Assembly (NCBI GenBank): GCA_033720975.1
Contig: JAWWBL010000001.1
Span: 1 to 64,000, forward strand
Length of the DNA: 64,000 nucleotides
Origin: JAWWBL01 sp033720975
Lineage (GTDB): Bacteria > Actinomycetota > Acidimicrobiia > Spongiisociales > ZC4RG35
Reading direction: 5' to 3'
Part shown: positions 1 to 8,706 of the stretch, piece after piece
Position numbering within the stretch: the stretch's first letter is position 1
Layout of the letters: each line of letters opens with the position of its first letter
Translations under genes and position numbers: made by a program
Notes under the pieces: generated by a model
Databases searched by the model: none
Told to the model about the DNA's origin: nothing
Seen by the model: the letters and a program-made list of their open reading frames with translations, nothing else

Positions 1-106
1 CCACCACGTGACCGAGGAGGTTGGTGTCGCCCCACGGCTCGAGTTGCTTTGGTCGGCCCAAACGACGAGACCCGCCGGCAGCTAGGACGATGGCGGCTGT
101 GGACAT
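1..106 (-). CDS. MobA/MocA-like nucleotidyltransferase, N-terminal fragment
   Basis: Only the first 35 codons lie inside the window; the gene runs off the left edge. Reading from the ATG, the peptide begins MSTAAIVLAAGG and continues SRRLGRPKQL. This is the LAAGxSxRxGxPK nucleotide-binding loop of the NTP_transf_3 family (MobA, MocA/CoxI-like molybdopterin cytidylyl- or guanylyltransferases). Family knowledge: these enzymes transfer NMP to molybdopterin or to other phospho-sugars. It follows the release-factor-like gene by 24 nt on the same strand and is probably the last visible member of the long minus-strand directon. The exact substrate cannot be judged from the fragment. Confidence 0.8.
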   Translation of the reverse strand, partial: MSTAAIVLAAGGSRRLGRPKQLEPWGDTNLLGHVV

Positions 107-130
107 GGGTTTGAGCGAGGCTAACGAAGG

Positions 131-1258
131 TCAGTTGACGAGCGTGAAACGAGTGATGGCTCCGATCCCTCTCGGATCGAGAGCTGAGGCAACGTCGATT
201 TGATGCACCGTCCCCCCGTTGGCAACAGTCGACTCCATCACGGCCGCTACCACGTCGTCGACCTCGAACATGGCGTGTTCACAGACCGGACATGTCACGC
301 CGTCACGGACTAGGTGGCCACAGTGCCCGCAGATGACCCCGGGTCTGGAGAATCGTCCCGCTACGACGAGCGTGTCGATGGCTCCAGAATTGGCCGCTTC
401 CAGGGTCGCCGTCAATCCCACGACCGCATTGCCGCCGCTCCAGGCCGTGTCACATACTCTGCCGGCTAGCGCCGACTGTCTCTTTCGCCGTACCTCTGCG
501 TCGAGGGAGTTGATTGACTCTCTCAGGCCGGGAAGGGTGACCTCCTGAGGACTGGCCACGAACACGGACCTGGGCAGCCTCGCCAGGTAGGGATGAAGGG
601 TGCGGGCGATGTCATCGAGAGCCTCTCCGTGGGCTCCCATCGCCAGGTAGTCGAAAGCCTCCTCCTGGTGAGCGCGAAGCAGACGGTCTCCTGCCTCCCT
701 CCACATCCTGGTCGACTCCTCCTCGGCACGGGCCCTGACCGTGTGTTCTTGGTAGCCGGAAAATCCGCCGTAATTGGCCTTGCCGATATCCGCAGAGAGT
801 GGAGGGCCGATCTCGTCAACGATGCCCGCGAGACCGATGAAAGTGCGCGCCAATGCCCGATCGGCAACGAGGACACCTGACCTGAGAGAACGCGGGGCCG
901 CTCGCAGGGGTCGCAGATAGGGACGGGGCCCGAGGACGGACACGTTGGGCGTGAGATGGGTGAGCGGTTCGACGACAAAAACGTCGTCGAGCGAAGATGC
1001 GAACACGGCATATGCGGGAGCGAACTCCTCTTCCAGCTGTGGTGCCAGCGCCTGGATCCTGTCGCCGTCGGCGCGAACGCTCTTTTGGACGGCTCGATCG
1101 AGGGACTCCGACTTCAGCCGCACCGGCTTGACCAAGTCCGATAGCAAGGCCCCGAAACCGCCCGGGGAGGGCCTCCCCGCATACAACGAAATGAGAGAGC
1201 CCGCCGAGCTCTTCAGTCCGGCGAGGGGGTCCGCTTTCACCGCTCTGAACCTACTCAC
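131..1258 (-). CDS. eRF1/Pelota-like bacterial release-factor homologue (baeRF type)
   Basis: A 375-residue protein resembling the bacterial archaeo-eukaryotic release-factor (baeRF) group, a family thought to act on stalled or hibernating ribosomes. Support is the C-terminal layout: a short zinc ribbon (CGHCGH, then CPVCEH about 9 residues later) followed by an L30e-like segment (DDVVAAVMESTVANGG, then HQIDVASALDPRGIGAI) that ends in ITRFTLVN. The N-terminal two thirds are poorly conserved to my eye. The start is GTG, 9 nt after the DUF2017 stop, with only a weak ribosome-binding sequence, so translational coupling is likely. Family assignment is by motif and architecture; the ribosomal role is inferred. 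Confidence 0.65.
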   Translation of the reverse strand: MSRFRAVKADPLAGLKSSAGSLISLYAGRPSPGGFGALLSDLVKPVRLKSESLDRAVQKSVRADGDRIQALAPQLEEEFAPAYAVFASSLDDVFVVEPLTHLTPNVSVLGPRPYLRPLRAAPRSLRSGVLVADRALARTFIGLAGIVDEIGPPLSADIGKANYGGFSGYQEHTVRARAEEESTRMWREAGDRLLRAHQEEAFDYLAMGAHGEALDDIARTLHPYLARLPRSVFVASPQEVTLPGLRESINSLDAEVRRKRQSALAGRVCDTAWSGGNAVVGLTATLEAANSGAIDTLVVAGRFSRPGVICGHCGHLVRDGVTCPVCEHAMFEVDDVVAAVMESTVANGGTVHQIDVASALDPRGIGAITRFTLVN

Positions 1259-1267
1259 TCAGCTGCC

Positions 1268-1723
1268 CTAAAGGCCGAGTGAAAGCTCATGTGTCAATTC
1301 CTCGAGTATCCAACCGAGGTAGTCGAGCACCTGTCGCTGGTCCTCAGGCAGACGCTCGTGGTCTTCCTCGATGTCCAACCCCATCCTCGCGGCGAGGGCG
1401 AGCCGAGCTTCGTTTACGACCCTGAGGAAGGCATCAGCATCATGAGAGCTGAGTACCACGTCCCCTTCAGCGGCTACGACGCGTTCGAAGACGGAGCGAT
1501 CCTTTCTCCTCGATTCGGTCAGGTCCTCGCCCATCAGCCTCCACCATTCCTCGTTGGCCTCGGGGTTGTCGAGGTAGACGGGGACGTTGAGGCGAGTGGC
1601 AGCCGGATCGACGCCTGCCTGTCCGACACCAGCGAGTAGGGGAAGCACGTCGCCGAGAAAGGTCTTTTCGGAGCTATTGAACCGGACATGGACCCCGTTC
1701 TCGACCGCCTCGAAGTGGCTCAT
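1268..1723 (-). CDS. DUF2017 family protein
   Basis: A 151-residue protein of the actinobacterial DUF2017 family, which is regularly encoded next to ClpS. The ATG beginning [15 protein letters not shown] overlaps the clpS stop in an ATGA, so I prefer it to an in-frame start 72 codons upstream that would run through clpS. The body is acidic and helical ([53 protein letters not shown]), with no catalytic motif. Known of the family: conserved gene order with ClpS only. Inferred: an accessory of N-degron/Clp proteolysis or its regulation. Confidence 0.8.
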   Translation of the reverse strand: MSHFEAVENGVHVRFNSSEKTFLGDVLPLLAGVGQAGVDPAATRLNVPVYLDNPEANEEWWRLMGEDLTESRRKDRSVFERVVAAEGDVVLSSHDADAFLRVVNEARLALAARMGLDIEEDHERLPEDQRQVLDYLGWILEELTHELSLGL

Positions 1724-2004
1724 TGCTCCATCGTTGCCCACAGCCCATGACTGTGGAGTTTGAAACAGTCGATCTCTGCCTTCTCCCTGGGACCGTCCGA
1801 GACCACCGCTCGTCCCTCGTAGTGCACCTGAAGCATGAGCTTGGTCGCTTTGGTCTCGTCGTACCCGAACAGCTTCCGGAAGACATATACGACGTAACTC
1901 ATCGTGTTGACCGGGTCGTTCCACACCACGACCTGCCATGGCTTGTCGGTGCCCCTCTCCTCACCGGTGTCGGGGACGATGACCGGAACGGGTTGGGAGG
2001 TCAT
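1720..2004 (-). CDS. clpS: ATP-dependent Clp protease adaptor ClpS
   Basis: A 94-residue ClpS, the adaptor that hands N-degron substrates to the Clp AAA+ unfoldase. The flexible N-terminal tail is followed by the binding-pocket signature [13 protein letters not shown], then QVHYEG and a conserved PREKAE helix that contacts the Clp N-domain. The ATG overlaps the stop of the upstream permease gene in an ATGA, and the 3' end overlaps the DUF2017 start in the same way, so its translation looks coupled on both sides. An upstream in-frame extension was rejected because it would lie inside the permease gene. Confidence 0.93.
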   Translation of the reverse strand: MTSQPVPVIVPDTGEERGTDKPWQVVVWNDPVNTMSYVVYVFRKLFGYDETKATKLMLQVHYEGRAVVSDGPREKAEIDCFKLHSHGLWATMEQ

Positions 2005-3086
2005 CCCTCTGGATGGTAGGGCGCCTGCTTCACCGCGCGTGCTCCCCGGTGGTGGAGCCCACTGCCATGGAATGCGACATCCTTGAGACCCAGCGAAACC
2101 AGATAGAACCCCGCACAGAACACTGAGATCGCCACCGCACCTGCGATCAGGGTATTCCACGAGAACTCGCCCGCGATATCCGAGAAGCTGATCGACGTGA
2201 ACATCATCGCCCCCCAATTCGTGAGCGAATCGGAGTAGGCCAACCACGAGGCGAACCCGTGGGCGACAACGGCACCCACCACCGACGTCACCATCGTGAC
2301 CGCAGCGAGGGGTATCAAGTGGGGAACCAAGTGACGTGACCCCAGGTACCAGCCACGGGCGCCGGACACCCGGGCTGCATCCATGAACGGTCGCTTCATG
2401 GTCGCCAGGGCGTGGGACCGGAGCACGATTGCCGAAGTGCTGGCACCGGCCAGGACGCCGAACAACGCTCCAAACCCGAGCGGGCTGAGCTCTCCAACCC
2501 CGGAGGCCCCTCCGGCTCCGAAGATGATCATGGCCAGGGGAGCGGGTAATAGGAGGAGGACGTCAGAAACCCTGGACAGAACGTGGTCGGTGCGACCACC
2601 GAAGACGGCTGACGCGGCCGACATGACGATGCCAAGGGCTGCCGAGACCACAGCGGCCGACAGACCAACGAGGAAGGTTGGCCAGGCCCCTGCCAAGAGC
2701 ATCGAGAAGACATCCCTGCCGAAGGGATCTGTGCCCAGCCAATGCCGGGACGAAGGCGGCGCCGGTTGCTGTCGGACCTCGATCACATCTCCGAAGTCAG
2801 CGTCCCGAGCTCCGTTGAAGAATGCCTGGCTCCGCGAGATCTCAGTGGCCGGGTCGGTGACCTCGGCCACCACCGTCATCTCGGCGATGGGGGCGTCGAA
2901 ACCGGTCAACGGGTGGTAGACGGCCTGCTCGTCGGCCCAAAGCGTGTTCATGAGGAGGGGATGGATGAGAACCATCGCGGCGAACAGGGCGATGATGAAC
3001 GCTCCGAGCACAGCCAGCTTGTTCTCCCAGAAGACCACGATGGCCCTTTTGCGATGAACACTGGGATGAATCCGCTCAGCCTCCAC
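2001..3086 (-). CDS. ABC transporter permease, OppC/DppC type
   Basis: Inner-membrane permease of the dipeptide/oligopeptide importer class. From a GTG start (VEAERIHPS) it is 361 residues with an N-terminal membrane segment ([14 protein letters not shown]), a long extracytoplasmic loop and a BPD_transp_1 core. The cytoplasmic EAA loop is visible as [20 protein letters not shown], and [12 protein letters not shown] before it is typical of OppC. GTG was chosen because it overlaps the oppB-type stop by 11 nt; the longer frame would run 30 codons into that gene. No ATP-binding or substrate-binding subunit is encoded nearby. Confidence 0.88.
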   Translation of the reverse strand: MEAERIHPSVHRKRAIVVFWENKLAVLGAFIIALFAAMVLIHPLLMNTLWADEQAVYHPLTGFDAPIAEMTVVAEVTDPATEISRSQAFFNGARDADFGDVIEVRQQPAPPSSRHWLGTDPFGRDVFSMLLAGAWPTFLVGLSAAVVSAALGIVMSAASAVFGGRTDHVLSRVSDVLLLLPAPLAMIIFGAGGASGVGELSPLGFGALFGVLAGASTSAIVLRSHALATMKRPFMDAARVSGARGWYLGSRHLVPHLIPLAAVTMVTSVVGAVVAHGFASWLAYSDSLTNWGAMMFTSISFSDIAGEFSWNTLIAGAVAISVFCAGFYLVSLGLKDVAFHGSGLHHRGARAVKQAPYHPEG

Positions 3087-4227
3087 CAGCGGCCTCCGCG
3101 ATCCGAATACGAGGGTCCAGTGCAGCGTGAAGCACATCGAGAATGATCCTGAGAACGAGGGTGAGGACCCCGACAACCAGGAGCGATCCGACTATGACCG
3201 GCGTGTCCTGTATCGCGACCGCATCAAAGATGAGAGTTCCCAGCCCCACACCACCGAACACCGCCTCCAAAATGGCCAACCCGGTCAGGAAATAAGGGAT
3301 AGACACCGTGAAGCGGCTCAAGATCGGGAGCAGTGCCGCCCTTGCCGCATGGTGGTCCCGGATCCGACGCTCGGGGAGGCCTTTGGCACGCGCCACGTGC
3401 ACGTAATCCTCATGCACACTGTCGTCCATGGCCGCCTTGGTGACCACGACGACTTCACCAAAGGTGAGGATCACGACCCCGATTATCAGCAAGCCAAGCC
3501 CGACCGCATGTTGAAGGACAGCTCCGTCCACCCCCATGAACGCCCAGAGGAGAAACGGAAGCCCCACCAGGATCACCAACAGCACAGGGACGGGCATGGC
3601 CTTTCCCCTGACCTTCCGGTAGAGCCACGCGAGCACCCCGACGACCAGCGCCGAGAGCGCGGCGATGATCGTCATCCTCGAGATGAGCTCGATCGGACTG
3701 AACTCCGAGAACAGGTGCAGGGTTGTGTCGAAATCGGCGCGACGCGCCGCCTCCTCGACCACGCCTTCCTCGGCGAAATTCTCGATGGTGAACGCGATAG
3801 CAGGTGGAAAGGCGGTGAGGGCGAGGACGGCGAAGAACGTGGTGAGCCCTGACAGAAAGCGGTTTGACGTGTATGCCGCCATCCTTCCCACCCACGCACC
3901 GAGCAGGAACGCGGCGCCCGCACCAATGATCAGAACTGTGATCGTCGATGGCAGCGACTCCCGTATCAGATCCCAAACTGGTGGCCCTGAGAACGAGTGC
4001 CCAAAATCGAGCGTCACCGCACCACTGATCCATTCCCAGAACTGCTCCCACCATGGCCGGTCGATGCCAAGTTGCTCCTGGAGCGCCTCTCTTTGCTCAC
4101 CTGTTAGGAGAAACTGATGTGTCCAGTCTCCGGGGATGAAATAGCTCACGATGAAGAAGAGGAGGGTGACGAAAAGGAGCAGTGTGAGCATCCCGGAGAG
4201 GACCCGGCCCAGTATGAATCGGTTCAC
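3076..4227 (-). CDS. ABC transporter permease, OppB/DppB type
   Basis: First permease of the oligopeptide-type importer, 383 residues, longer than the usual 310-340 because of an extra acidic segment around residues 150-200 and an added membrane stretch. The N-terminal anchor (LLLFVTLLFFIVSYFIPGDW) and the GQ-like LQEQLGIDRPW motif are typical of OppB. The EAA loop reads DYVHVARAKGLPERRIRDHH. The ATG follows directly on the stop of the M1 peptidase gene with no gap. A secreted peptidase immediately upstream suggests uptake of its peptide products, which is an inference from context. Confidence 0.88.
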   Translation of the reverse strand: MNRFILGRVLSGMLTLLLFVTLLFFIVSYFIPGDWTHQFLLTGEQREALQEQLGIDRPWWEQFWEWISGAVTLDFGHSFSGPPVWDLIRESLPSTITVLIIGAGAAFLLGAWVGRMAAYTSNRFLSGLTTFFAVLALTAFPPAIAFTIENFAEEGVVEEAARRADFDTTLHLFSEFSPIELISRMTIIAALSALVVGVLAWLYRKVRGKAMPVPVLLVILVGLPFLLWAFMGVDGAVLQHAVGLGLLIIGVVILTFGEVVVVTKAAMDDSVHEDYVHVARAKGLPERRIRDHHAARAALLPILSRFTVSIPYFLTGLAILEAVFGGVGLGTLIFDAVAIQDTPVIVGSLLVVGVLTLVLRIILDVLHAALDPRIRIAEAAGGG

Positions 4228-5775
4228 CTAGCCCCCCTCGACCCCGAGGCCGCGGGCTGGCAAAGGCGGGACTGTTTCGCTGTACAACCACAGCTCGACG
4301 AGCTCGCGGGCAGCCATCCCAGCCTTTTCCTCGACCAGATCCAGGAAGTCACCGGTCCTCACGTTCGATCCGCCAAATCGATCCACCCAAGTACGAAGTA
4401 TGTCAAAAAAAACGTCATCTCCGACGAAATCCCGCAGCGCCACGAGGGTGAGGCCCCCCCAGACATACACCGAAGGGTTGAACAAGGCCCCCGGCCCGGG
4501 AACGACTCCTGGCGGTGAGAACCCTTGGTTGCGCACTGCCTCGACCCAATTGCGATAGTCGAAAGCGATGCGAGAGTTGGCCTCGTCGACGCCTCTCGCC
4601 TCTTCCAACCACAGGTACTCGGCCCAGGTGGCAAAGCCCTCGTTCAGCCAAATGTCGGACCAGTCGGCCACCGCAACCCAGTTGCCGAACCACTGGTGAG
4701 CTGTCTCGTGGGCGATGACCGAGGTCGGCCCGTTGAACGCCTCATCGAGGATGAAGTCCGAGTATGTGTGGAGCGGCTGGGTCTCGAGGGCAGCGGGATG
4801 TCCACTCGCTGCGACGATGGCGCCTGCAAATTCGAATGGGTAGTCACCGAAGTGGGTCTCGAAGTGCTCGAGTATCCGGGGCATCTGGGAGAAGCTCGAC
4901 GTGGCGGTCCCGCTCGCCCCCTCTTCGAAGTAGTACCGGTACTGGGTCCCGTCGTCACCGGTTTCCGACGCCTCATCGAATCGGCCGATGGCAAAAGGCA
5001 ACAGGTAGGGAATGGTCGGCTCGGTGATGGTCCACGTATAGGTAGATGTGCTCTGACCGCGGTCAGTGGTGGTGAGGTCGCCGCCACTGACCACCTCGAG
5101 GTCGGTTGGCACGGTTATCGACAATACGAAGCCGGCCCGATCGAGAGGATGGTCGTTAGCTGGGAACCAGCTTGACGCTCCGTTCGGCTGATCGATGGCG
5201 TACATGCCTGTGCCTGACCTGATGAGCCCAGAGTTCAGGCCGTCGAGGTCGGATCGGGGCCTCGCGGTGCCGGAGTAAGCGACGGTGGTCGTGAAGGAGC
5301 TGCCCGATCCGATCGGTGTCGGTGGCACGACAGTCAGCTCTGTCTCGGTCACACAGAACTTGGCCTCGACGCCGTCCACAGCCACCGAGGAGATCTCGAG
5401 GCCTGCCGCGTCGAGGTTGAAGGCAAGGAGGCTCTCCGTCGCGTTTGCATGCACGACCGCACCACCCGTGAAGGTTCTGCGTTGGGTCACGTCAGGCGGG
5501 ATCAGAAACTGGAGGGTTATCTCGTAGAGCTCGACTTCAAACCCTGAGTTGCCCAGACCCGTGAAGAGCGTGTCACCGAGGCCCGGTTCGACTGAGGGAC
5601 AAGAGTCGGCCTGACCAGCCTCGAGAGGACGGGTGGTGACAGTAGTGGAGGGAACCGTGGTCGAGGTGGTGACGGACGGGGTCGCCGTCGTAGTCGAAGT
5701 CGTGGTGGCCGGAGCCGATACACAGCTCGTCGCGACCACGCCGACAGCCGCCCACAGCGCGATCCAGTTCCTCAT
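4228..5775 (-). CDS. M1-family zinc metallopeptidase lipoprotein
   Basis: A 515-residue gluzincin aminopeptidase-like protein. The N-terminus is a lipoprotein signal with lipobox ATSC at residues 15-18, then a Thr/Ser-rich linker to about residue 50, so it is probably anchored outside the membrane. The catalytic motif HETAHQW starts at residue 356 and the third zinc ligand Glu lies 18 residues further (LNEGFATW), the classic HExxH-x18-E spacing. ALETQ at about residue 332 occupies the GAMEN substrate-binding position. It lacks the large C-terminal helical domain of long PepN enzymes. Likely role: trimming extracellular peptides ahead of the oligopeptide permease genes. Confidence 0.88.
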   Translation of the reverse strand: MRNWIALWAAVGVVATSCVSAPATTTSTTTATPSVTTSTTVPSTTVTTRPLEAGQADSCPSVEPGLGDTLFTGLGNSGFEVELYEITLQFLIPPDVTQRRTFTGGAVVHANATESLLAFNLDAAGLEISSVAVDGVEAKFCVTETELTVVPPTPIGSGSSFTTTVAYSGTARPRSDLDGLNSGLIRSGTGMYAIDQPNGASSWFPANDHPLDRAGFVLSITVPTDLEVVSGGDLTTTDRGQSTSTYTWTITEPTIPYLLPFAIGRFDEASETGDDGTQYRYYFEEGASGTATSSFSQMPRILEHFETHFGDYPFEFAGAIVAASGHPAALETQPLHTYSDFILDEAFNGPTSVIAHETAHQWFGNWVAVADWSDIWLNEGFATWAEYLWLEEARGVDEANSRIAFDYRNWVEAVRNQGFSPPGVVPGPGALFNPSVYVWGGLTLVALRDFVGDDVFFDILRTWVDRFGGSNVRTGDFLDLVEEKAGMAARELVELWLYSETVPPLPARGLGVEGG

Positions 5776-5784
5776 CGAAGCAAC

Positions 5785-6318
5785 TTAGGGCGACGCGAGA
5801 CGTTCTGCGCACAGGCGAGTCGCGGCTTCGAGGCCAGGATCGTCGAACGGGATGGACTCGCGTGGAAACGGATCACCAAACCCTGTGAAGTCGGATCGGG
5901 GGTCGGGAAATCCCTCGACGCCGTGATCCCGCACGCACTCGGCGAAGTCCAACAGCGAAGCGAGCACCAGAGTCTGCAACTCCGTATCCACGGCGATGGC
6001 AATCGCACCATCGGAGAGGAGATTCGCACACTCGGAGAGGGCTTTGACCTGACTTGCGTCTCCGAAGTCGATCTCGGGCATGACCAGATCGAACCTGGGC
6101 GCGCCCCGAGCATCCAATGGGATCGGCTCGATCCGTAGCCCGGCATCTTCGAGACACGACTCGAATTCCGCCAAAGCCATCTCGACACTCACCGTCGTGG
6201 TTGTGGGGGTCGTGTTGGTCGTGGCAGGCGCCGGAACCGTCGGTGACGGTGTGTCAACGGTGACGGTGCAGGAGGAGACCAAGACGGCCGTAGCCGCCAG
6301 AACTCTGAGTAGTCGCAT
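5785..6318 (-). CDS. small secreted lipoprotein of unknown function
   Basis: A 177-residue protein starting MRLLRVLAATAVLVSSC, a lipoprotein signal with lipobox VSSC, then a Thr/Pro-rich spacer and a compact globular domain with four cysteines (SCLEDAG, ECANLL, ECVRDHG, LCAERL) that could form two disulfides outside the cell. I do not recognise the family. The ATG shares one base with the stop of the Fe-S oxidoreductase gene (TGATG), so ATG is preferred over the TTG one codon earlier. It precedes the M1 peptidase gene by 9 nt and may be co-translated with it. Confidence 0.72.
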   Translation of the reverse strand: MRLLRVLAATAVLVSSCTVTVDTPSPTVPAPATTNTTPTTTTVSVEMALAEFESCLEDAGLRIEPIPLDARGAPRFDLVMPEIDFGDASQVKALSECANLLSDGAIAIAVDTELQTLVLASLLDFAECVRDHGVEGFPDPRSDFTGFGDPFPRESIPFDDPGLEAATRLCAERLASP

Positions 6319-8501
6319 CAACCGTCGGCGGTCTCGAGGCCATCAGCGAGGACCATTGCAATGTCCCGCACCGGAACGTCGCCCCTCCCCAGCTCCTTGA
6401 CTCCGTCATCCAGCATCACGAAGCAGAACGGGCAGGCGACGGCGATCTCGTCCGCGTCGGTGGCGAGGGCTTCCTCGGCCCTCTCGATGTTGACTTTCTT
6501 GCCGGTCTGCTCCTCCATCCAAAACCTGCCTCCACCGGCGCCGCAACAAAGTGCACGTGTCCCATGGCGCTCCATCTCCACCAGCCGGGCGCCGGTTGCG
6601 CCGGCCACATTGCGAGGAGCCAAGTACACGTCGTTGTGGCGGCCCAGATAACAGGCATCGTGGTAGGCGATGGTCTTGGGCTCACCATCAGGCCTCACCG
6701 GAGTGGGAATCCGACCCTGGGTGAGGAGCTCGGCAAGGAGCTGGCTGTGATGCACGACCTCGTAGTCCCCGTTGAACTGAGGGTATTCGTTCGACAGAGT
6801 GTTGAAGCAGTGGGCGCATTGGGTGATGATGCGCTCTACTCCCAACTCGTCGAACGTGGCGATGTTCTGAAGCGCGAGCTGCTGAAACACGAACTCGTTA
6901 CCGGTCCTTCGGGCCGGATCGCCGTTACAAAGCTCCTTTGATCCGAGAATCGCGAAGTCGATCCCGGCCTCGCGTAGAAGCCTGGCCAGGGCAACCGAGA
7001 CAGCTGTGTTTCGGTCGTCGAAAGACCCGGCGCAACCGACAAACCAGAGATAGTCGGCTGTTGTCTTGCCATTCTCACCGAGGACCGGCACGTCGAAGTC
7101 GAGCTCAGATGTCCAGTCGGCCCGATTCTGCTGGCTGAGACCCCACGGGTTGGACTGGTTCTCCATGGCCACGAAGGCTTTGCCGAGCTCCGAAGGGAAT
7201 TCGGACTCCATCAAGGTCAGGTGCCGGCGCATGTCCAGGATGCGGTCCATGATCTCGATGTTGACCGGGCAGATCTCGTCGCAGGCCCGGCATGTGGTGC
7301 AGGCAAACACCTCGTCGGGGCCGATTCGATCAAAGAGGGCGCCGGCACCCGTGATGCCCACCGGGGAGGGTGCAGGTGGCGACGTGCCCGCCGTAGCCGC
7401 TGCCGCCTCGCCGGACTTCAGCACCATCTCCCGCGGATCGAGTGGCTTGCCGGTGATGTTGGCGGGGCACACCGATGTGCACCGACCGCAAACCGTGCAG
7501 GCGTCTGTATCGAAGATCTGCTTCCAGGTGAAGTCGGAGGCAACGGCCACGCCGACCGTCTCGATGTCCTCGGCTTCCAGGAGGTTCGGCATCTTCCGCA
7601 TAGCCCCTTTGGGCCGCTCCCGTGGCGATAAGAACAGGTTCGCCGGCGACGTGACCATGTGACGCAACTTGGTGATCGGAAGGACGACCAGAAGCCCGAG
7701 GAAAGACGCGACATGGGCAATCCAAAGGAAGAGGTGCCAGAAGGAGGAGTCTATGTTCGCGAACAGCGCCGAAAGCGGGTAGCCCACGAACGACCACACC
7801 TCGTGGTCCGGTCTCCCGTCGAGAGCAATCCGTGCCCCTTCCACCAAGAGACCTGTGACTCCGATCATCAAGAGGAGACCGAGAGTCAGAGCGTCCTGTG
7901 GCTTCGTCTTGGACCTGAGCCGCCACGGCCGCGCACCGTAACGGGTGAGGATCGCGAGGCCGAGGCCTCCCAAATAGGCAAGGGCAGCCGCGTCCAAGAC
8001 GGCCGAGTAGCCGAGGTAGAAGCTCCCGTGGAGGAACTTCAGCCCGGCGGGGAGGATGTGATCGATCTCCAGGGTCACGGTCCCCAGGAAGAGGACAACG
8101 AACCCGTAATAGATCAGTGAATGCATGATCCCGGCCCTTGGATCGCGCATCAGGGTCTGCATGGACAACCCCGCTGTGAGCTGCGCGACTCGCTCCTTCC
8201 AAAGCCCGGTGCGACTCTCGGGTAGCCCGGCACTCCACGCCGCTGCTCTCACGGCGAAGAGATGCATCATCAGCCATAAGAAGACCGCCGCCGCCGCATA
8301 GAACACCACGACGACGGGTGTGGGGATGTTCCCGAACACCTCGCGGCCCACCGCGAAATGGGGATGCTCGGGCAGGGTTCCCAGGATCCCCAAGACGATG
8401 GTTCCCAACGCAAGGAGCACACCAACCGCCTCCAGGACAACGGAGATCGCCGGTCGCCGGGCCCTGGTCTCCTCGGCTTCTCTCTCCACGGTGGACACCA
8501 T
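6318..8501 (-). CDS. etfD: EtfD-like membrane Fe-S oxidoreductase (ETF:menaquinone oxidoreductase type)
   Basis: A 727-residue fusion of a NarI-like membrane cytochrome domain (about five hydrophobic segments, residues 20-285), two 4Fe-4S clusters (CTVCGRCTSVCP, CTTCRACDEICP) and two C-terminal CCG cysteine-rich domains (CAHCFN, DACYLGRHN, LCCGAGGGRFW). This is the layout of mycobacterial EtfD (Rv0338c type), which passes electrons from electron-transfer flavoprotein to menaquinone during beta-oxidation. That fits the many acyl-CoA genes in the window, although no etfAB is present here. Start: ATG with a TACACT -10 hexamer ending 8 nt before it, so probably leaderless. Exact function is inferred from architecture. 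Confidence 0.85.
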   Translation of the reverse strand: MVSTVEREAEETRARRPAISVVLEAVGVLLALGTIVLGILGTLPEHPHFAVGREVFGNIPTPVVVVFYAAAAVFLWLMMHLFAVRAAAWSAGLPESRTGLWKERVAQLTAGLSMQTLMRDPRAGIMHSLIYYGFVVLFLGTVTLEIDHILPAGLKFLHGSFYLGYSAVLDAAALAYLGGLGLAILTRYGARPWRLRSKTKPQDALTLGLLLMIGVTGLLVEGARIALDGRPDHEVWSFVGYPLSALFANIDSSFWHLFLWIAHVASFLGLLVVLPITKLRHMVTSPANLFLSPRERPKGAMRKMPNLLEAEDIETVGVAVASDFTWKQIFDTDACTVCGRCTSVCPANITGKPLDPREMVLKSGEAAAATAGTSPPAPSPVGITGAGALFDRIGPDEVFACTTCRACDEICPVNIEIMDRILDMRRHLTLMESEFPSELGKAFVAMENQSNPWGLSQQNRADWTSELDFDVPVLGENGKTTADYLWFVGCAGSFDDRNTAVSVALARLLREAGIDFAILGSKELCNGDPARRTGNEFVFQQLALQNIATFDELGVERIITQCAHCFNTLSNEYPQFNGDYEVVHHSQLLAELLTQGRIPTPVRPDGEPKTIAYHDACYLGRHNDVYLAPRNVAGATGARLVEMERHGTRALCCGAGGGRFWMEEQTGKKVNIERAEEALATDADEIAVACPFCFVMLDDGVKELGRGDVPVRDIAMVLADGLETADG

Positions 8502-8509
8502 CGCCGGCG

Positions 8510-8515
8510 AGTGTA
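8510..8515 (-). promoter_or_regulatory. -10 element of the etfD-like gene
   Basis: TACACT on the minus strand ends 8 nt before the ATG, too close for a ribosome-binding site. The region upstream of it, where the -35 should lie, overlaps the 50-bp repeat copy C. Confidence 0.55.
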
Positions 8516-8521
8516 GAACCC

Positions 8522-8571
8522 GCTTACCTCAGGTTGTGGGCGCCCTATGGGGGCGGTTTCCGCCTCGAGAA
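8522..8571. repeat. 50-bp intergenic repeat, copy C (diverged)
   Basis: Aligns without gaps to the copies at 31970 and 60920, with 36 of 50 bases identical to the latter. The shared core is ACCTCAGGT followed by GCGCCCTAT and GGGCG. The central hairpin is reduced here to about 5 bp (CGCCC/GGGCG). It sits just upstream of the etfD-like promoter. Confidence 0.6.
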
Positions 8572-8616
8572 GGCGCACCAACGATCGAACTGAGTCGAAC
8601 TCCTAGGTGCGCCTTC
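8569..8616. repeat. 11-bp inverted repeat with 26-nt loop
   Basis: GAAGGCGCACC and GGTGCGCCTTC are perfect complements flanking a 26-nt spacer. It starts inside the end of repeat copy C and ends 20 nt before the -35 of the divergent regulator gene. It could be a cruciform or protein-binding site; no T-run follows, so a terminator is less likely. Confidence 0.5.
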
Positions 8617-8636
8617 GACATAGATCGAATCTCGTC

Positions 8637-8686
8637 TTGACAGATACTCATCGATCGGGCATACTGTCATTCGATAGATATCGAAT
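8637..8686 (+). promoter_or_regulatory. promoter and palindromic operator of the ArsR-type regulator gene
   Basis: TTGACA, a 17-nt spacer and CATACT form a near-consensus housekeeping promoter. Immediately after it, at the expected transcription start, lies ATTCGATA-GA-TATCGAAT, a perfect 8-bp inverted repeat with a 2-nt spacer and the usual size of an ArsR-family operator. The arrangement predicts negative autoregulation by the downstream gene. Confidence 0.7.
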
Positions 8687-8706
8687 CACCACAACGGAAT
8701 CACAGA

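Noticed and set aside
3127..3852. 241-codon open frame on the plus strand opposite the OppB-type gene
   Set aside because: It is strongly Arg/Asp/Glu-rich without any domain and mirrors the codon structure of the permease gene on the other strand, a usual high-GC artefact.
5600..5730. Simple-sequence repetition of Thr/Ser codons in the metallopeptidase gene
   Set aside because: It encodes the low-complexity linker after the lipobox and not a DNA repeat element or CRISPR.
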